DNA of 64,000 nt from Mastigamoeba balamuthi. Lineage: Eukaryota; Evosea; Mastigamoebida; Mastigamoebidae. Below, in pieces: positions 1-10,921 of this stretch. The position numbers and the translations under genes were made by a program. Where the stretch lies: positions 573,911 through 637,910 of the forward strand of contig CACRSC010000012.1 of NCBI GenBank assembly GCA_902651635.1. Direction: 5' to 3'. The notes beneath the pieces were generated by a model. It searched no databases. It was not told the DNA's origin and worked only from the letters and a program-made list of their open reading frames with translations. Every line of letters starts with the position of its first letter. Positions within the stretch are counted from its first letter, which is position 1.

Positions 1-459
1 GGTGTTGCGCGGGTAGATGGTCCTCGGGCGCGCTTTGTTCCTCAGGTTGGCCCACCACACGGCCCCCTGCCCGTCGATGGTCCCCGAGCCCGTGATCGCG
101 ACGTTGCTCTTGGCGGGGATCGTGATGGCCGCCTTGGCTGCCGCGGGCCAGTGTCCGTAGTCGTTGGAGATGCGCAGCGTGCCGTCGATCTTGAGCTCCG
201 TGTGGTCTCCGTTGACGCTGATCGCCTTGAAGAGGAAAGTCTTGCCGGCCGGGATAACGACGGTGCCGCCCCTCGGCGCGGCTGCGTCGAGAGCCTTCTG
301 GATGGCTGCGCTGTCGTCGGTCCTGCCATCGCCACGGGCACCGAACTTGGTGACGTCGAAGACGCCGTCGCCGACTGTCACGGTCACGTGCTTGCCCCTG
401 ATTACCTTGGCGTCTGCGAACACAGCGCACACGAGGAGGAGAAGAGCGGCTGTCCTCAT
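1..459 (-). CDS. Polygalacturonase-like GH28 pectinase, 5' part (runs off window)
   Basis: N-terminal 153 residues of a secreted right-handed beta-helix glycosidase of family GH28, which hydrolyses pectic galacturonan. The ATG at 459-457 is followed by a short hydrophobic signal peptide (MRTAALLLLVCAVFADA). The body has DVTKFGARGDGRTDDSAAI, the usual entry motif of GH28 and related beta-helix enzymes, then the IDGQG turn. The catalytic half lies beyond base 1. It is nearly identical over this length to the gene at 46723-47981 and close to the frameshifted copy at 37132-38423. Confidence 0.85.
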   Translation of the reverse strand, partial: MRTAALLLLVCAVFADAKVIRGKHVTVTVGDGVFDVTKFGARGDGRTDDSAAIQKALDAAAPRGGTVVIPAGKTFLFKAISVNGDHTELKIDGTLRISNDYGHWPAAAKAAITIPAKSNVAITGSGTIDGQGAVWWANLRNKARPRTIYPRNT

Positions 460-1355
460 TTTGCAGTACTGATTTATGATTGATGACACCACGTTGCGTA
501 GCGACGTGGTTTTGTCTTTCCGGCTGTGCAACGGCCATAACCCCTTTTTCACGGTTATCAAAGGACAAAATTTGGTTCATCTGATCGTGAAGCTGGTATT
601 CCGCATGAATCTCCAGGGCGAGCGCCGCGATGGGCGACAGGGATGCAACAGGTGCGGTCGCCCAAGTCGTCCCCGAACGGGAGAAATCCAGCCAAGTGTT
701 TGTTTCAGAGCATTTCCGATGTGGTCTGATTTGCTGAAAAAGAAGTCAAACGAAGCAAAAAATGCTGCGAGAGCGAGCGCCCTGTGGATCGATTCAATCT
801 GGCCATTCGGAAGTCCAGGATATCTTGTTATGCCGATCCCTGTTGTGCTACACGATGGGCAACAGCCAAAAATCCTTGTCTCACTCATTTCCGGAGAGTG
901 AACTCCTTCCCAGAGGGGAGTGCATCCCTCTTTGAACTGTTGCTACCACTGAGCGGTCTTCCATGCTACCAGCAGTTCAACGACAGCTCATAAGCGCTAC
1001 GAGCTGCCCGGCATGGAGACCTTGAATCGTCTTTGGAACAAATCGCTCAGTTGTTGGAGCCATCTCAAGAAGCAGGGAGAAGCGCTCCTATCTTTGATCT
1101 TTTGACCAGTCAGGGTGTAGACTGATGCAGTCAGGTAGGCAACTCTTATGTGCCGTCCTGGCGAACGGCGACTAAAGTGGCCCGCGTGCACTGGGCGGAA
1201 GTACCAGCCGCCTTTCACTCTGGGGCTGGGCGTCAACCACGGGGCCTCGGGACTACTCCCCATGTCGTAAGCTCCCTTGTGAACTCAATCCCGTTGTGGT
1301 CTTTGCAAATCCAGCAAACCTCGCTTGAACTGTTGTTTAAAGGGGAAAGCGCTCT
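460..1355. other. Intergenic, no gene recognised
   Basis: About 0.9 kb between the GH28 start and the 3' end of the F-box gene. Lower GC than the flanking genes. I see no convincing exon, tRNA or repeat in it. It should contain the GH28 promoter and the F-box gene's 3' UTR. Confidence 0.5.
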
Positions 1356-2416
1356 CTACGGGAGCGGGATGACATAGTCTCTGTGCTGCCCGCTGGTCAG
1401 GTCCGCCTGCACGCTGCACGTGATCCTGGAGCACATGCACCCACCAGAGGCGGAGATAGACACGTTCCAGGGCATGACGAACGCGTGCATTCCCGACAAG
1501 TGCCAGAACTTCTCGGGGTCGAGTATCATCTCGAGCCATAGGCGCTGCTCACTGACGACGAGCACGTTGCGGTACGAGGACCGCACCATGATACCTGTCT
1601 GGCGCAGCACCAGCTCCTGGGCCTCGTAGTTGCTCGGCACCTCGCGCGAGCCGACAGTCTCGCGCAGCACAAAGTAGTCTATCATCGACTCACGCAGCAC
1701 CTGGGCGATCCGCTCGGCGCACCCACGCTGCAGCGACCGCACTCCGGGGATCAGAATGATCTCTCTGCCCAGCGAGCCGGGTTTGAGTTTGAGTTTGACG
1801 GGTATGATAGAATTGCCGAGAAGAGAAGTAGGGAGGACCTGTAAGCGAGGGTCTTGAGGGCGAGTACGTCGTCGTGGGTCTCGGAGAACGGCTCGCCCTT
1901 GGGCACCAGGACGACGGACACCCGGAACAGCCCCCAGGCCGAGTCGACGACCCCCTCCGCCCGGAGAATCGCGACGGCTTCGGCGACGTCGAGCAGAGTT
2001 GCCCCCACCGCCGTACCCGCGCGCTCTTTGCGTTTGTTGTACGCCGACTCGAGCGACACTCGCAGCCCCGACGACGCCGACAGCGACTGCGCGACCCCGC
2101 GCGCCTTGCGGGCGACGGCGCAGAGGTGCCGCTCCACTGTCGACGTGTCGACACGACCAATGCGCCTAGAAGACATGCAGCCCCACTTGCGTAGCAGCGA
2201 GTCGAGGGCGACTGCGTCCCTCGCGCCCCGCCCGGCGGTCAGCACGCCGGCTGCGTGGGGAGCCCGAGTCGACGGCAGGAACCGTGTCGCCAGGGCGCTG
2301 TTGGTCGCCTCGCGCCACCACACGCGGCACACTGCCCCGGCGCGCGCGATGTCCGCGTACGACAGGCACGGGCACGCGAACACGTGCACTATCGCGGGCA
2401 GCAGCGCGGCTGGCAT
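1356..2416 (-). CDS. F-box protein of unknown target
   Basis: Probable substrate adaptor of an SCF ubiquitin ligase. The start was set at the ATG at 2416-2414 because an F-box-like helix bundle follows directly (LLPAIVHVFACPCLSYADI, then CRVWWREA). The reading frame is open further upstream but Pro/Arg-rich and poorly protein-like. The C-terminal half (EILLI-PGV onward to VIPLP) is only joined in frame if the 29-nt segment 1839-1867 (GT...CAG) is removed; otherwise a stop follows. The C-terminal domain is unrecognised. Family assignment rests only on the F-box-like segment. Confidence 0.55.
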
Positions 2417-2861
2417 CGGTGGGGCGGGCGGGCGAGGAGACCTCGGCGTCCCAGTCGTCGTCGAGACCCCGTCGACAGACGACAACGGACGGCGCACCGA
2501 CGAGCACCTCGACGGCGGGATGTCGCGAGCGCCGTCGGTCGTGCGCGGTCGGCTCGACGCGGGGCGCGAGGAGGCTGCCGTGGGGGGCCGCAGAGCCGCC
2601 GAGGCCGTGCTGGGCCGTGTGCGGGCGAGCGGCGTCGGCGGAGGCAGGCATTCCCTGGGTGATCCCCACATGTGTGGGCACGGATCGCGCGCGAGGGGGA
2701 CTTCGCGAATCCCCTCGTGCGCAAGTGGGTGGCGACTGTGGCACGTGCAGTGATGTCTCGGCTTGAGTGTTGTTCGGTTGTTCTCGGGGGCCCGAGTTGT
2801 CCTATTTTTGCCTCGTGTCCGCCAGCACGAGTCGCAAATCCGTCCGGATTCGGACTTGGAA

Positions 2862-5800
2862 TCATATCCACCTGCCCCTGCCACGCCCGCACGGGCGGCA
2901 CCTTGGCGTCATTCTCGCGCGCTTGGCGCTCATTCGGGCTGGCGGAGTCTGCTCGTCATCTGACCCGTGGTAGGAGAAGAGCTCAGTGATCCTGCCCAGC
3001 GTCTCCTCGGGCGTCCGCGTCCTCCTGCGCTCCACCGGCACCGTCAGCCTGTTGGGGGTCACCACGGGGCTCACGAGCCTCCGGGGTGCCGCGGGCGGCG
3101 TCGCGGCAGGTGCTGCTCTGAGCGCCACTGGCCGTGTGGACTGCGCTGGCTGCGCTGACTGTATGGGCGTGCGCCTGTGCTGAGAGCCCACGCGGCTCTG
3201 CGAGTGCAGGCGCTCGTCGCACGCCGCGCACAGGTCCGCAGCGTCGTCGGCGCAGTGCACCACCGCCACCTCTGTCACGCACTCTGCGCAGAGCCTCGTC
3301 CACACGAGCTGCGTCTGGCCTGGGACCGCATATGGCGGAGTCCGGGTTGTGTCTCGGGTGTCGGTATACAATTTGAGTGGCCGCACCGTGCGACGCGCCG
3401 TCTGGAAGCACGTAGTTGAGGCGAGATGGGATTCTGCGTTCGATGTCCAGCAGCGTCTCCTCGAACGACCCCGGGATGGGTACGCGTGGCATGCCGGCCG
3501 ACAGAAGCCCGTTCGGCTGCCTGCTCGCACCCGGCAGGGTGGTCCTTGGGGAGGAGGGCACAGGGTCCTCTCTGCCGGGCCCGGAGCCCAATGCCGTTCC
3601 GCCCAACAGAGGCCGCGGGGAGAAGAGGGGTGCTCGTGCGGGGGACGCGAACGCGCTGTTGCTGCTCGTAGGGAGCTCCTCGCGTGACCTCGCGCGAGCC
3701 GGGGCGGGCGGCAGTGGCGACCGCTGCGGCAGCTTCGCCTCCACCTCGCTGCAGAACCTCTCCACGGCCCTCTCCGGCGCCCTGCCTCTAGCACTCACCC
3801 TTGGGTCCGCCAGTATCTCCACGATGCTGCCCTCGGACAGCATCAGCTGCGCCGTGAAGGGCGTCGCTCCCGGAAGCGCCGATAGCAACGCCTCGTGCTG
3901 GCGAGGGTGTCAGCAGCGGGGCGCACGCATGCGGTACGGGATTCGTGCCTTGCTCTCGATGTCGAGGAGCCATGCGCGGCTAGTCCACTGGGCGGGCGCG
4001 GACTGGCGACGGAACCTGCACGCGGCCTCGATGATGCTGACGACCTCGAGCGGCGACAGGGCGTAGCGCCACACGGCGTTCATACCCAGCGCCCGCGAGA
4101 TCTCCGAGCACGAGTGCACGTGCAGCGCTATCGCAGTCGAGTCCTCGAGGATATCGGCGTCGCTGGCGTCGCCCTGTGTCGACACGTCGACCACGAACCA
4201 GCACGTGTCGAAGACGGGGGCCAGCATCTCTACCAGGCGAGGGACGTGGCGCAGCTGGCCCATGTCCACGACAGCGCAGCACGAGAAGCCGTCGAGAACC
4301 ACGCAGCCCTTGACGCGCCAGCGCTCCCTGCGCACCACATGGAAGTTCTTGCCGAGCAACAGCGCCACGTACTCATCGCGCAGCCCCCCGGTCGCGATGA
4401 CCACGTTGGCCCCCTCGAGTGCAGGCTCCGCGGCGCTTCTATCGCTTGCGGAGCAGGGAGAGGAGGCTGCGAGAGAGCTCTCGATCGCGGCGATGCAGTC
4501 CTTCAGTGGATACGGGGGGCTTCCGAGCCCGGAGAGCTTTGTCGCCCATTTGGCGACGGCAGTGTCGGCCTCTTCTGCGAGCTGTGGGCGCTAGGTCAGC
4601 TGCCATGCGTTTGGAAGCAAGGCGACCGTGAGGACTCTGATCGAGGGGTTCACTAGGGACGCCTCGCGGACAACCCGCCTCGTCTCGCCGGACACCGCAT
4701 GGTAGACCAGAACCCCGCGGAACACTGCGGAGAGTCAGCTCCGGCGGGAGGAGGAAGGCTGTGTTGTCACATTTCCAGGGTAGACCCCAGGACATGTTGC
4801 TTTCGGCCAGAACGGCGCAGCTGACGGACCGTATCGTCGAGGCCACGTTGCATCCCGGCTCGAGAACCCTGGCGTCGACGTCGCGGAGCCCGGCGAGCTG
4901 CTCGCGGAGTGACTCTACCGCCCTGCTGTCGCAGACGACCAGCACAGGCCTCTCAGACCGCACAAACGCCGCTGCCGCCTCGAGGAACGGGTGGTCTGCC
5001 ACGATTCCTGCATCCACCTCGCCCGCACAGCGGGCAGCGAGGCTGGCTAGCTCGTCCAGTGACCCGCTGAGGTGTTTGGATATGGCGGGGTTCGCGAGGT
5101 TTGACTGCAGGGCTGTCCAGCAGGCACTCAGGCCGCCGAGGCTGAGGGCCGTCCGGGCCTCGGCAAGCACACGGAGGCGCACGATGGCGCAGACGCAGGC
5201 GGTTGCGGTGGGGTTGCGAGCGGTGCGAAGGCGATCAATTATCCCGTCCAGGGACTGCAGTGACAGGGCCTTGAACGAGGTGTCCTTCGCGAGCCACTCG
5301 GACCTCTTGCTGATCTCGCGGACCGAGCGCTCCCCCAGCTCGTGCAGTGCTGTACGCAATGCCGCCAGAGGCTCTGCAAAATGAAGCGAGCGTGATCGGG
5401 GAATACCGATACGTGGAGGGGTCTCACTCGGGGTTTCGACGATCTTCGTTTGGAAGGACTCGCCGACTTGTGACACGTCCGCACTATCGGCAATCCTCAA
5501 CGTCAAGGTCTTTTTTCTGGGTCAACGCTGAATGGGCCAAACAGGGGCCTACCTCGATTCCGCTGATGGACAGTGCCTTCAACGACGATGAGGAGAGAGG
5601 TGTGCTGCTGAAGAGCGCCACCCTCGGGGGTCTCTGCCCGTCTAACGAGAGCCGTGCTAGCGACCCGGCCCATGCGGAGTCTTCGTCGTCAATCTCCGCG
5701 ATGACGAGCGACACATCGGCCACTCTTCTGAGCCTCTCCACCCCGGCCTTCCGTGCTTCCGCAACTCCACACGTAATCAGTCGCGCTGGAGTGACAGAGC

Positions 5801-7680
5801 TTTCGATGGCTCTCTCGTCGGCGACGATGACGTCTGGAAGCGCCTGAGAAAAGTAGACAGGGCAGGCCTCAGGCGTGGGTGGTCCTCCGTGAATCCATAT
5901 CACTCTGTGACCAGGGGTATGAGACTCTCCTCGGATAGCAGTGCGCGACTTTGAGTTGCTCAGCAATGAGAGGAAGTGGTACGCCAGCAGCAGGGCAGAC
6001 CCTAGGACCGGCACACAGGGCTCGATGACGGCGACGGTGTTCGAGGCCCTCATCTCATTCGCTAGCGCCACCTGGAATCCCAGGGGCTCGTGGAACGCGG
6101 GGATTGCCAGCGGGGCCTTTGCCGGGTCAATGGTGTTCATATCCGGTCGCGACCTCATGACGTCCTTGACTGCAACGTGGGGTATGAGATTCGAAGTTGT
6201 GTCTTCCCGTCTCACGCTTTCCCCGCAGGTAAATGAAGTTGTCCAACGATGACCCTGGAGAAAAGTGCGACAGACTGGATGTAACTTGCGCGGGCACGTC
6301 AGGCACTGCGGATGGGCACAGCGATGCCCCGCTGATGGCAGCCGCCGCGACGACGGATGTCGTTTTCGCTGGCTCGGTGGGCATCTCCTGACTGTCCGCC
6401 ATCGGTTTTGGTCTCTGCAATGCCTCACTGGGAGTGGACGGCGGCCTCTCACTCCGAGGGAACAGCTCGGGTGGCGGAATCAACCTGACAAAGGATCAGA
6501 AGCACGTGTGCTGAAGAAGCTCAACTGTGTCTTGAGCTTGAACACGAACTCGCTGTTCCAGAACCGTGCGAGGCGGAGTTCCAAGCCGAGCGATGGCTTT
6601 GGAATCTCGGGTGCGCCCAGAAGCGCGAGCTGGAGCAAGTTGTTGGTCTCGAGGCCCTCCATGGCGGGTACTGCAAATTGGCTGTGTTCTAGGCCGCACT
6701 GTAAACACAAAAGCTCACCCTCGAGGCATCGGTCTGCGGAGCCGTGTGTGGACATGACCTCTTCGCGCACTCTCGAGGCCACGTCGCTGATGACACCGCA
6801 CTGCGGCCTCCACTCGGCTTGGGATGGCCCCGCGCTGAGAGGCGCCGCGCTCTCGAACAGCCCCCGAGCAGTGCACCCGGCGTCTTGCTCGTCGTCCTGC
6901 TGCTCGGGACGCTCGATGCTGCGCAGTGGCACCACGCTTCCCGCCCCCCGCTTGCTCGGCCTTATCACGACGATGCCCAGCTCGCTGGAAATGTCTGCTG
7001 CTGGCGTCCCTGTGAGGGATGACAGGGCTGGCAGGCGTCTCTGCCCCAGGGCAGCGAACAGGGCCACCCGCTGCTCGCTCTCCTCCGGGGGGAACAGCGG
7101 GCACTCGAGCGGCAGTGCAGTCGCCCGTCGCTCGCACTTGTCCCTCAGCGCTGCGCTCTGCCGTGCGATGGGGGCTGGCGTCTCGAGGTCGGCCTGCTGG
7201 GCAACCAGCGCCTCCGAGGAGACCGTCCGCGGCTCCAGGGCCCTCGCCAGGCTCCCCGCGACGCTCGCTGGTGGCTCGTCGTCGCCCCACGTCATCTCCG
7301 GGGTCTCCGCGAGTCGCATCCGCCCGCTGCCCGCTGCCGCCGGTGCCGCGAGCCGCGGGGGCACTGCAGCCAGCGGCACCTCCTCCTCCAGCAGCAGCCG
7401 CAGCCCCGCGACCTCGAGGGGCGCCAGCTCCGCGGCGTGGCGCAGCGGGAGGTGCGACGCCAGCGACGCCAGCGTGCGCCTGCGGCAGAGTGACGTGGCG
7501 TGGTGCCAGAGGTGGCGTGTCAGATGTGGGGGGTGGGAGTGTGCTGTGCTGTGGGGAGTGCGACCGCTGGTCGTCGGCCAGGGAGGGGACGGGGAGGTAG
7601 AGCCGGATGACGTCTCTGGCCAGCAGGCAGGAGGGACCCTGCGACCCCTGGCTCTGACGCGGGGCCTGCGTATCCGTCAT
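2862..7680 (-). CDS. XPF-superfamily protein with dead helicase and nuclease, HhH and B-box (SHOC1/ZIP2-like)
   Basis: Multi-exon gene, ATG at 7680. The order of domains is: a Ser/Pro-rich N-terminus; an SF2-helicase-like region (about 6170-5560) in which the Walker A site is replaced by EPCVPVLGSA and the DEAH-like position reads EIDDED; an insertion and second helicase-like half (CAVLAESNMSWGLPW); an ERCC4-type nuclease fold (about 4404-3950) where the ERKxxxD signature is replaced by CAVVDMG; a helix-hairpin-helix (LLSALPGATPFTAQL); a disordered stretch; and a B-box zinc finger (CAEC...CADDAADLCAACDERLH). XPF itself has an inactive helicase but an active nuclease. Loss of both fits the SHOC1/ZIP2 branch, which stabilises meiotic crossover intermediates. 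Introns include 3898-3948 (probable GC donor). The junction near 5540 is unresolved. Confidence 0.6.
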
Positions 7681-7916
7681 GTCAGGTGCTCCCTACGGTT
7701 CTGCTCGGCAGATTTGCGAGTTTTCCGGGTCCGAAATTCCAAAACAACTTATGCTCACTCGGTACCCTGCACCTGCACAGCGGCGTGGATGCGTGTCGGA
7801 GGGGGTTGCCTGCTCTCGGCGAACCGGCGAGGCGGTCCCGATGAGGGCAAGATTCTGGGGGATATTTTCCAGTCCTGATTTAGGTGCACAGTGCACAGTT
7901 GCGGCCTGCATTTGGG

Positions 7917-8681
7917 ATGGTTGCTGCAACTCTCCTCCTCGCCTTCGCCCTCGGCGGCCTCTGCGCCCTCGCGGCCATCTACGCCCTCTCGCGCCCCCGC
8001 ACTCCCGAGAGCCGCCAGGCCGCCGCGTACGCCGCGTTCCTGCGGGACCCGGCGCTGTTCGCTGTTGGCGACTCCAAGGCGCGGCTCAGCAGCAAGCAGA
8101 TCGCCCGCCGCGTGCACAGGGAGCGCAGGCTGTTCCGCGAGGAGTACGGGACGTGCGCCGAGAAGAGCATGTTCCCCACCCTGTTCGGCGGCGAGCCGCA
8201 GGACAGGTGCAGCGACGCGCTCTGGGGAATGTTGGGCATCCCACCAATCAATTCAATTGATTTCGCGCGCGGGGAAATGGTGCCCTATAAGATGGAACGC
8301 TGGGGAGTGGATATCACTGCGGATGGGTCCGTGGATTCTGCGGCTCTACGGCCGGCTGACAACCCTCGCGCCCCCCGCAGCAAGAAGCCCGACGGGACGG
8401 GGGTGTGGGACCAGGAGAGGAGCGTACCACTGACGTTTGACGACTACGTGGACGTCCTGATGCACCACAGGGACCCCAGGTTCCGCGTGTCCCCCGAGTG
8501 GGTCGCGTGGGCCTACATCGCGAGCAAGACGCTCGCTGCCGACGCCGAGGGCGGGGCCCAGGGCCACGGGAGAAAGGGGTCCTACCCCAAGGAGGCCCAG
8601 TGGGCGCGGATCGGGGTGCTGCCCACGGCTGACGGAGGGGTGTCGGTGCCCGACCCTGATGGCACCATACTTTATTTCTAG
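7917..8681 (+). CDS. Single-pass membrane protein of unknown function
   Basis: Open frame of 254 codons from the ATG at 7917. Residues 2-25 form one strong hydrophobic segment (VAATLLLAFALGGLCALAAI), either a signal anchor or an uncleaved signal. The rest is soluble and rich in Arg/Pro/Asp, with a Trp/Tyr-rich patch (WVAWAYIASK). I do not recognise a family. The stretch 8230-8370 is less protein-like and could hide an in-frame intron. It is divergent from the XPF-like gene, with 236 bp between start codons. Confidence 0.6.
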   Translation: MVAATLLLAFALGGLCALAAIYALSRPRTPESRQAAAYAAFLRDPALFAVGDSKARLSSKQIARRVHRERRLFREEYGTCAEKSMFPTLFGGEPQDRCSDALWGMLGIPPINSIDFARGEMVPYKMERWGVDITADGSVDSAALRPADNPRAPRSKKPDGTGVWDQERSVPLTFDDYVDVLMHHRDPRFRVSPEWVAWAYIASKTLAADAEGGAQGHGRKGSYPKEAQWARIGVLPTADGGVSVPDPDGTILYF

Positions 8682-9004
8682 AGTGCGAGTTTCTCTCTGC
8701 TCGGCTGATAGAGTCGAACGCCTGTTCGAGGCCATATGAATAGACCTCTCAATTGGCTTCTCAATTGTCCAAATTTGGATTCTGAGACAGGCGGGCATGC
8801 GTGCAAACAACATTCATGTGCAAGCAACTCATCTCTTTATTCAAGCGGGATAAGGTAGTCAGTTCGAGGAGCCTGTCTGTGTGCACTGACAGGAAGGAGA
8901 ATCACTCAGATGTGCAGAAGAGCAAGGGAAAGAACGAGGATGTCGCGGTGTGATGCGTGCAGGACGTGTTCAGGAGCAACGAGGAGGTATTATTGACCGC
9001 AGAC
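8682..9004. other. Intergenic, nothing recognised
   Basis: 3' flank of the membrane-protein gene and downstream side of tRNA-Leu. A short direct repeat of TCTCAATTG occurs near 8748-8767. No gene seen. Confidence 0.5.
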
Positions 9005-9008
9005 AAAA
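9005..9008 (-). terminator. Pol III terminator of tRNA-Leu
   Basis: Four T residues on the minus strand directly after the tRNA discriminator base, the usual RNA polymerase III stop. Confidence 0.7.
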
Positions 9009-9090
9009 TGTGTTCGAAGGGATTCGAACCCTCGCCTCCGAAGAGAACACCACCTCAAGGTGCCGCCTTAGACCGCTCGGCCACGAACAC
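9009..9090 (-). tRNA. tRNA-Leu (anticodon GAG)
   Basis: Folds as a type II tRNA with a perfect 7-bp acceptor stem (GTGTTCG with CGAACAC), D-arm with GCCGAGCGG, anticodon stem GCACC/GGTGT around the loop TTGAGGT, a long variable arm and a T-arm loop TTCGAAT. The anticodon is GAG, reading CTC/CTT leucine codons. No intron is needed. The A and B box promoters are internal. Most eukaryotes decode this box with AAG (inosine), so GAG is notable. Confidence 0.93.
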
Positions 9091-9104
9091 TTCTACGGAG
9101 AGAG

Positions 9105-9297
9105 TTATCCCATACTCAAGAGCACAAGCCACCATTCATTCACCGTCAGCCGCGCCTCGCAGCGCATCTCCTCGAGCTCCAGGCACGCCGTGTGCGTCGG
9201 CGCCGCCTGCAGCAGCTTCCCTATCAGCGTTTCCATCTCCTTTACCAGGGTCCCTGCTGCTGCTCGAGCTCCGTGCCTGACGAGTCCCTGCTTCCGT
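9105..9297 (-). CDS. Possible small-protein 3' exon, helical
   Basis: The minus strand carries an open stretch ending at a TAA at 9107-9105 with helical, coding-like composition (KEMETLIGKLLQ, LELEEMRCEARL). An ATG lies at about 9235. Upstream exons, if any, are not resolved; two GTAAAGGAGA(T/C)GG segments near 9240 and 9305 could be donors. No family is recognised. This could equally be chance. Confidence 0.25.
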
Positions 9298-9711
9298 CTC
9301 CTTTACTAACCAGACGTCGGCAACCTCTGTATTCTCTGGGGGGGCCGCGATCGTCCCAGCTGTGGGAGCGCTTAGGTACTATATTGTCCAGTGCTCGCGA
9401 CAGCGTCTCCGCCCATCGTGCTCGGGCAGTGTGGGTTTTTTGTCTGTCCATTCATAGGCAACAAGACTGAAGCGGTGCCAGCTGTCTCGTCCACGACCGC
9501 AGGAGCCACGTGGGGACTGAGAGGACTCTGAAAGCTCCGCGGATCCGAGGCAGGCCGTACATTACACCCATCCGACGAAAAGAAAGCAGGCCTGGTCAAT
9601 TGGCAGAGAGCTCAGGACCTCACACGGGTGCCTGAGGTTCCAGTTTTGTATTGGAAACAACTTGCGGACACTTAGGTCCTCTTTACCAGGGAGAGAGCCC
9701 CCTCACGGTGC
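9298..9711. other. Intergenic, nothing certain
   Basis: 3' flank of the cysteine protease gene and possible 5' part of the small candidate at 9105-9297. No supported feature. Confidence 0.4.
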
Positions 9712-10647
9712 TTAGGCGACGATGGTCGAGAGCATGCCGTTGATGCCGCACATGTTCTTGCCGCGGGCCAGGCGGATGTAGCCGTTCTCACCCCACGACG
9801 ACCCCCACGAGTTGCGGACGGTCCAGAAGGGAGTGCCGTTCTCGGTGCCGTAGCCGACCAGCGTCACGCCGTGGTCGAGGGTCGTGCCGCACCTGGTCGA
9901 GTCGAGGATGCCCGAGCTGTAGCTCTGGAAGACCGACTGGTCGGCCTCGATGGCGACCGATAGGGGGCCGTACTGCTTGAGGTACGAGATGATCGTCTCG
10001 TCCGACGAGACCTTCCCGAACGCCTTGTTGCTCGTGTAGTGGTACTGGGCAGTGAACGCCTGGCAGCGGGGCACCGAGCCCGAGCCCGAGACGTAGGGGT
10101 ACGCCTTCTCCGACGCGAGGCCGTTGGCCACGATGTACTTGTCGGCGTTGGACATCAGACCGCCGTTGCAGCCCGAGTCGGTCTTGTCGCACGAGACGAG
10201 CTGCTGCTCCGACAGCGCGACGACCTCGTGGTTCTTCAGGTACCACGCGCCCTCGGCGTTGGCGATGGCGCTGAACGCCCAGCACGACCCGCACTGCGCC
10301 TGGTCCTTGACGGCGGGCAGCCACGACTTCATGTCCAGCGAGTCCTCGTTGCTGTCGGCAATGACGGCAAAGTCCCCGGGCTGGCGGGCCTGCAGCTTGC
10401 TCGTGTAGAGCGCCTTGAACTCCTCGTTGGTCAGGTCAGAGAACTTGTTCAGGCCGAAGGCGGCGCCGTGGTTCTCGAGGTTCAGGCGGTTGATGATCGC
10501 CAGGTTCTCCTCGAAGACGTGCAGGCGCAGCTTCTCCTCAGACGCCGTGTACATCTTGCCGTGGGCCTTGGCCCACGCGCGGAACGAGTCGACAGACGAC
10601 GCCGAGGCGGCGGCCGCGAGCAGGAGGATGGCGATGACGGCCTTCAT
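9712..10647 (-). CDS. Papain-family (C1A) cysteine protease, cathepsin L-like
   Basis: Single-exon gene of 311 residues. Residues 1-16 are a signal peptide. About 20-80 is an I29-type inhibitory propeptide (FEENLAIINRLN, GLNKFSDLTNEEF). The mature enzyme starts near 105. The oxyanion Gln is at 116, nucleophile Cys122 in QCGSCWAFS, GCNGG at 160, His259 in LDHGVTLVGYG and Asn279 in NSWG. All catalytic residues are present, so it should be active in endo-lysosomes or secreted. Unlike all its long neighbours it has no intron. The length is normal for the family. Confidence 0.95.
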   Translation of the reverse strand: MKAVIAILLLAAAASASSVDSFRAWAKAHGKMYTASEEKLRLHVFEENLAIINRLNLENHGAAFGLNKFSDLTNEEFKALYTSKLQARQPGDFAVIADSNEDSLDMKSWLPAVKDQAQCGSCWAFSAIANAEGAWYLKNHEVVALSEQQLVSCDKTDSGCNGGLMSNADKYIVANGLASEKAYPYVSGSGSVPRCQAFTAQYHYTSNKAFGKVSSDETIISYLKQYGPLSVAIEADQSVFQSYSSGILDSTRCGTTLDHGVTLVGYGTENGTPFWTVRNSWGSSWGENGYIRLARGKNMCGINGMLSTIVA

Positions 10648-10757
10648 TGGTGCTCTGCAACTGTGTTGTGTTGTGAATGCGGAGATTTCCGGCGTCCGGG
10701 TCTATCAGTGGGTGCCCACACTGCACACCCGCCCCCACTCGCGGTGCTGGTGTTGCG

Positions 10758-10793
10758 GATGCCAAAAGTGTGCGGTGTGGGCAAAAATGCACC
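10758..10793. repeat. Promoter-region repeat, copy 1
   Basis: TGCCAAAAGTG followed by GCGGTGTGGG and ATGCAC, matching a second copy about 130 bp further on. It lies about 110-145 bp upstream of the cysteine protease start. Possibly a shared upstream regulatory element. Confidence 0.4.
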
Positions 10794-10889
10794 ACCCTTT
10801 TCCGAGCTCACCGACAGCTCGCAGAAAATGCACGCAACGTCAGGAAGCGGCTTTCTGACATGTGCACACCGTAAGGGCAGCGCTTTGGG

Positions 10890-10921
10890 GTGCCAAAAGT
10901 GCGGTGTGGGAAATAGTGCAC
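10890..10921. repeat. Promoter-region repeat, copy 2
   Basis: Second copy of the TGCCAAAAGT-GCGGTGTGGG-GTGCA module, two bases shorter in the spacer. A TATAAA lies just downstream on the plus strand at 10953-10958, although no plus-strand gene follows. Confidence 0.4.

Noticed and set aside
1751-2884. 377-codon frame as a full gene starting near 2884
   Set aside because: The part upstream of 2416 is Pro/Arg-rich with biased composition and no ATG at the start; the F-box begins at the ATG used.
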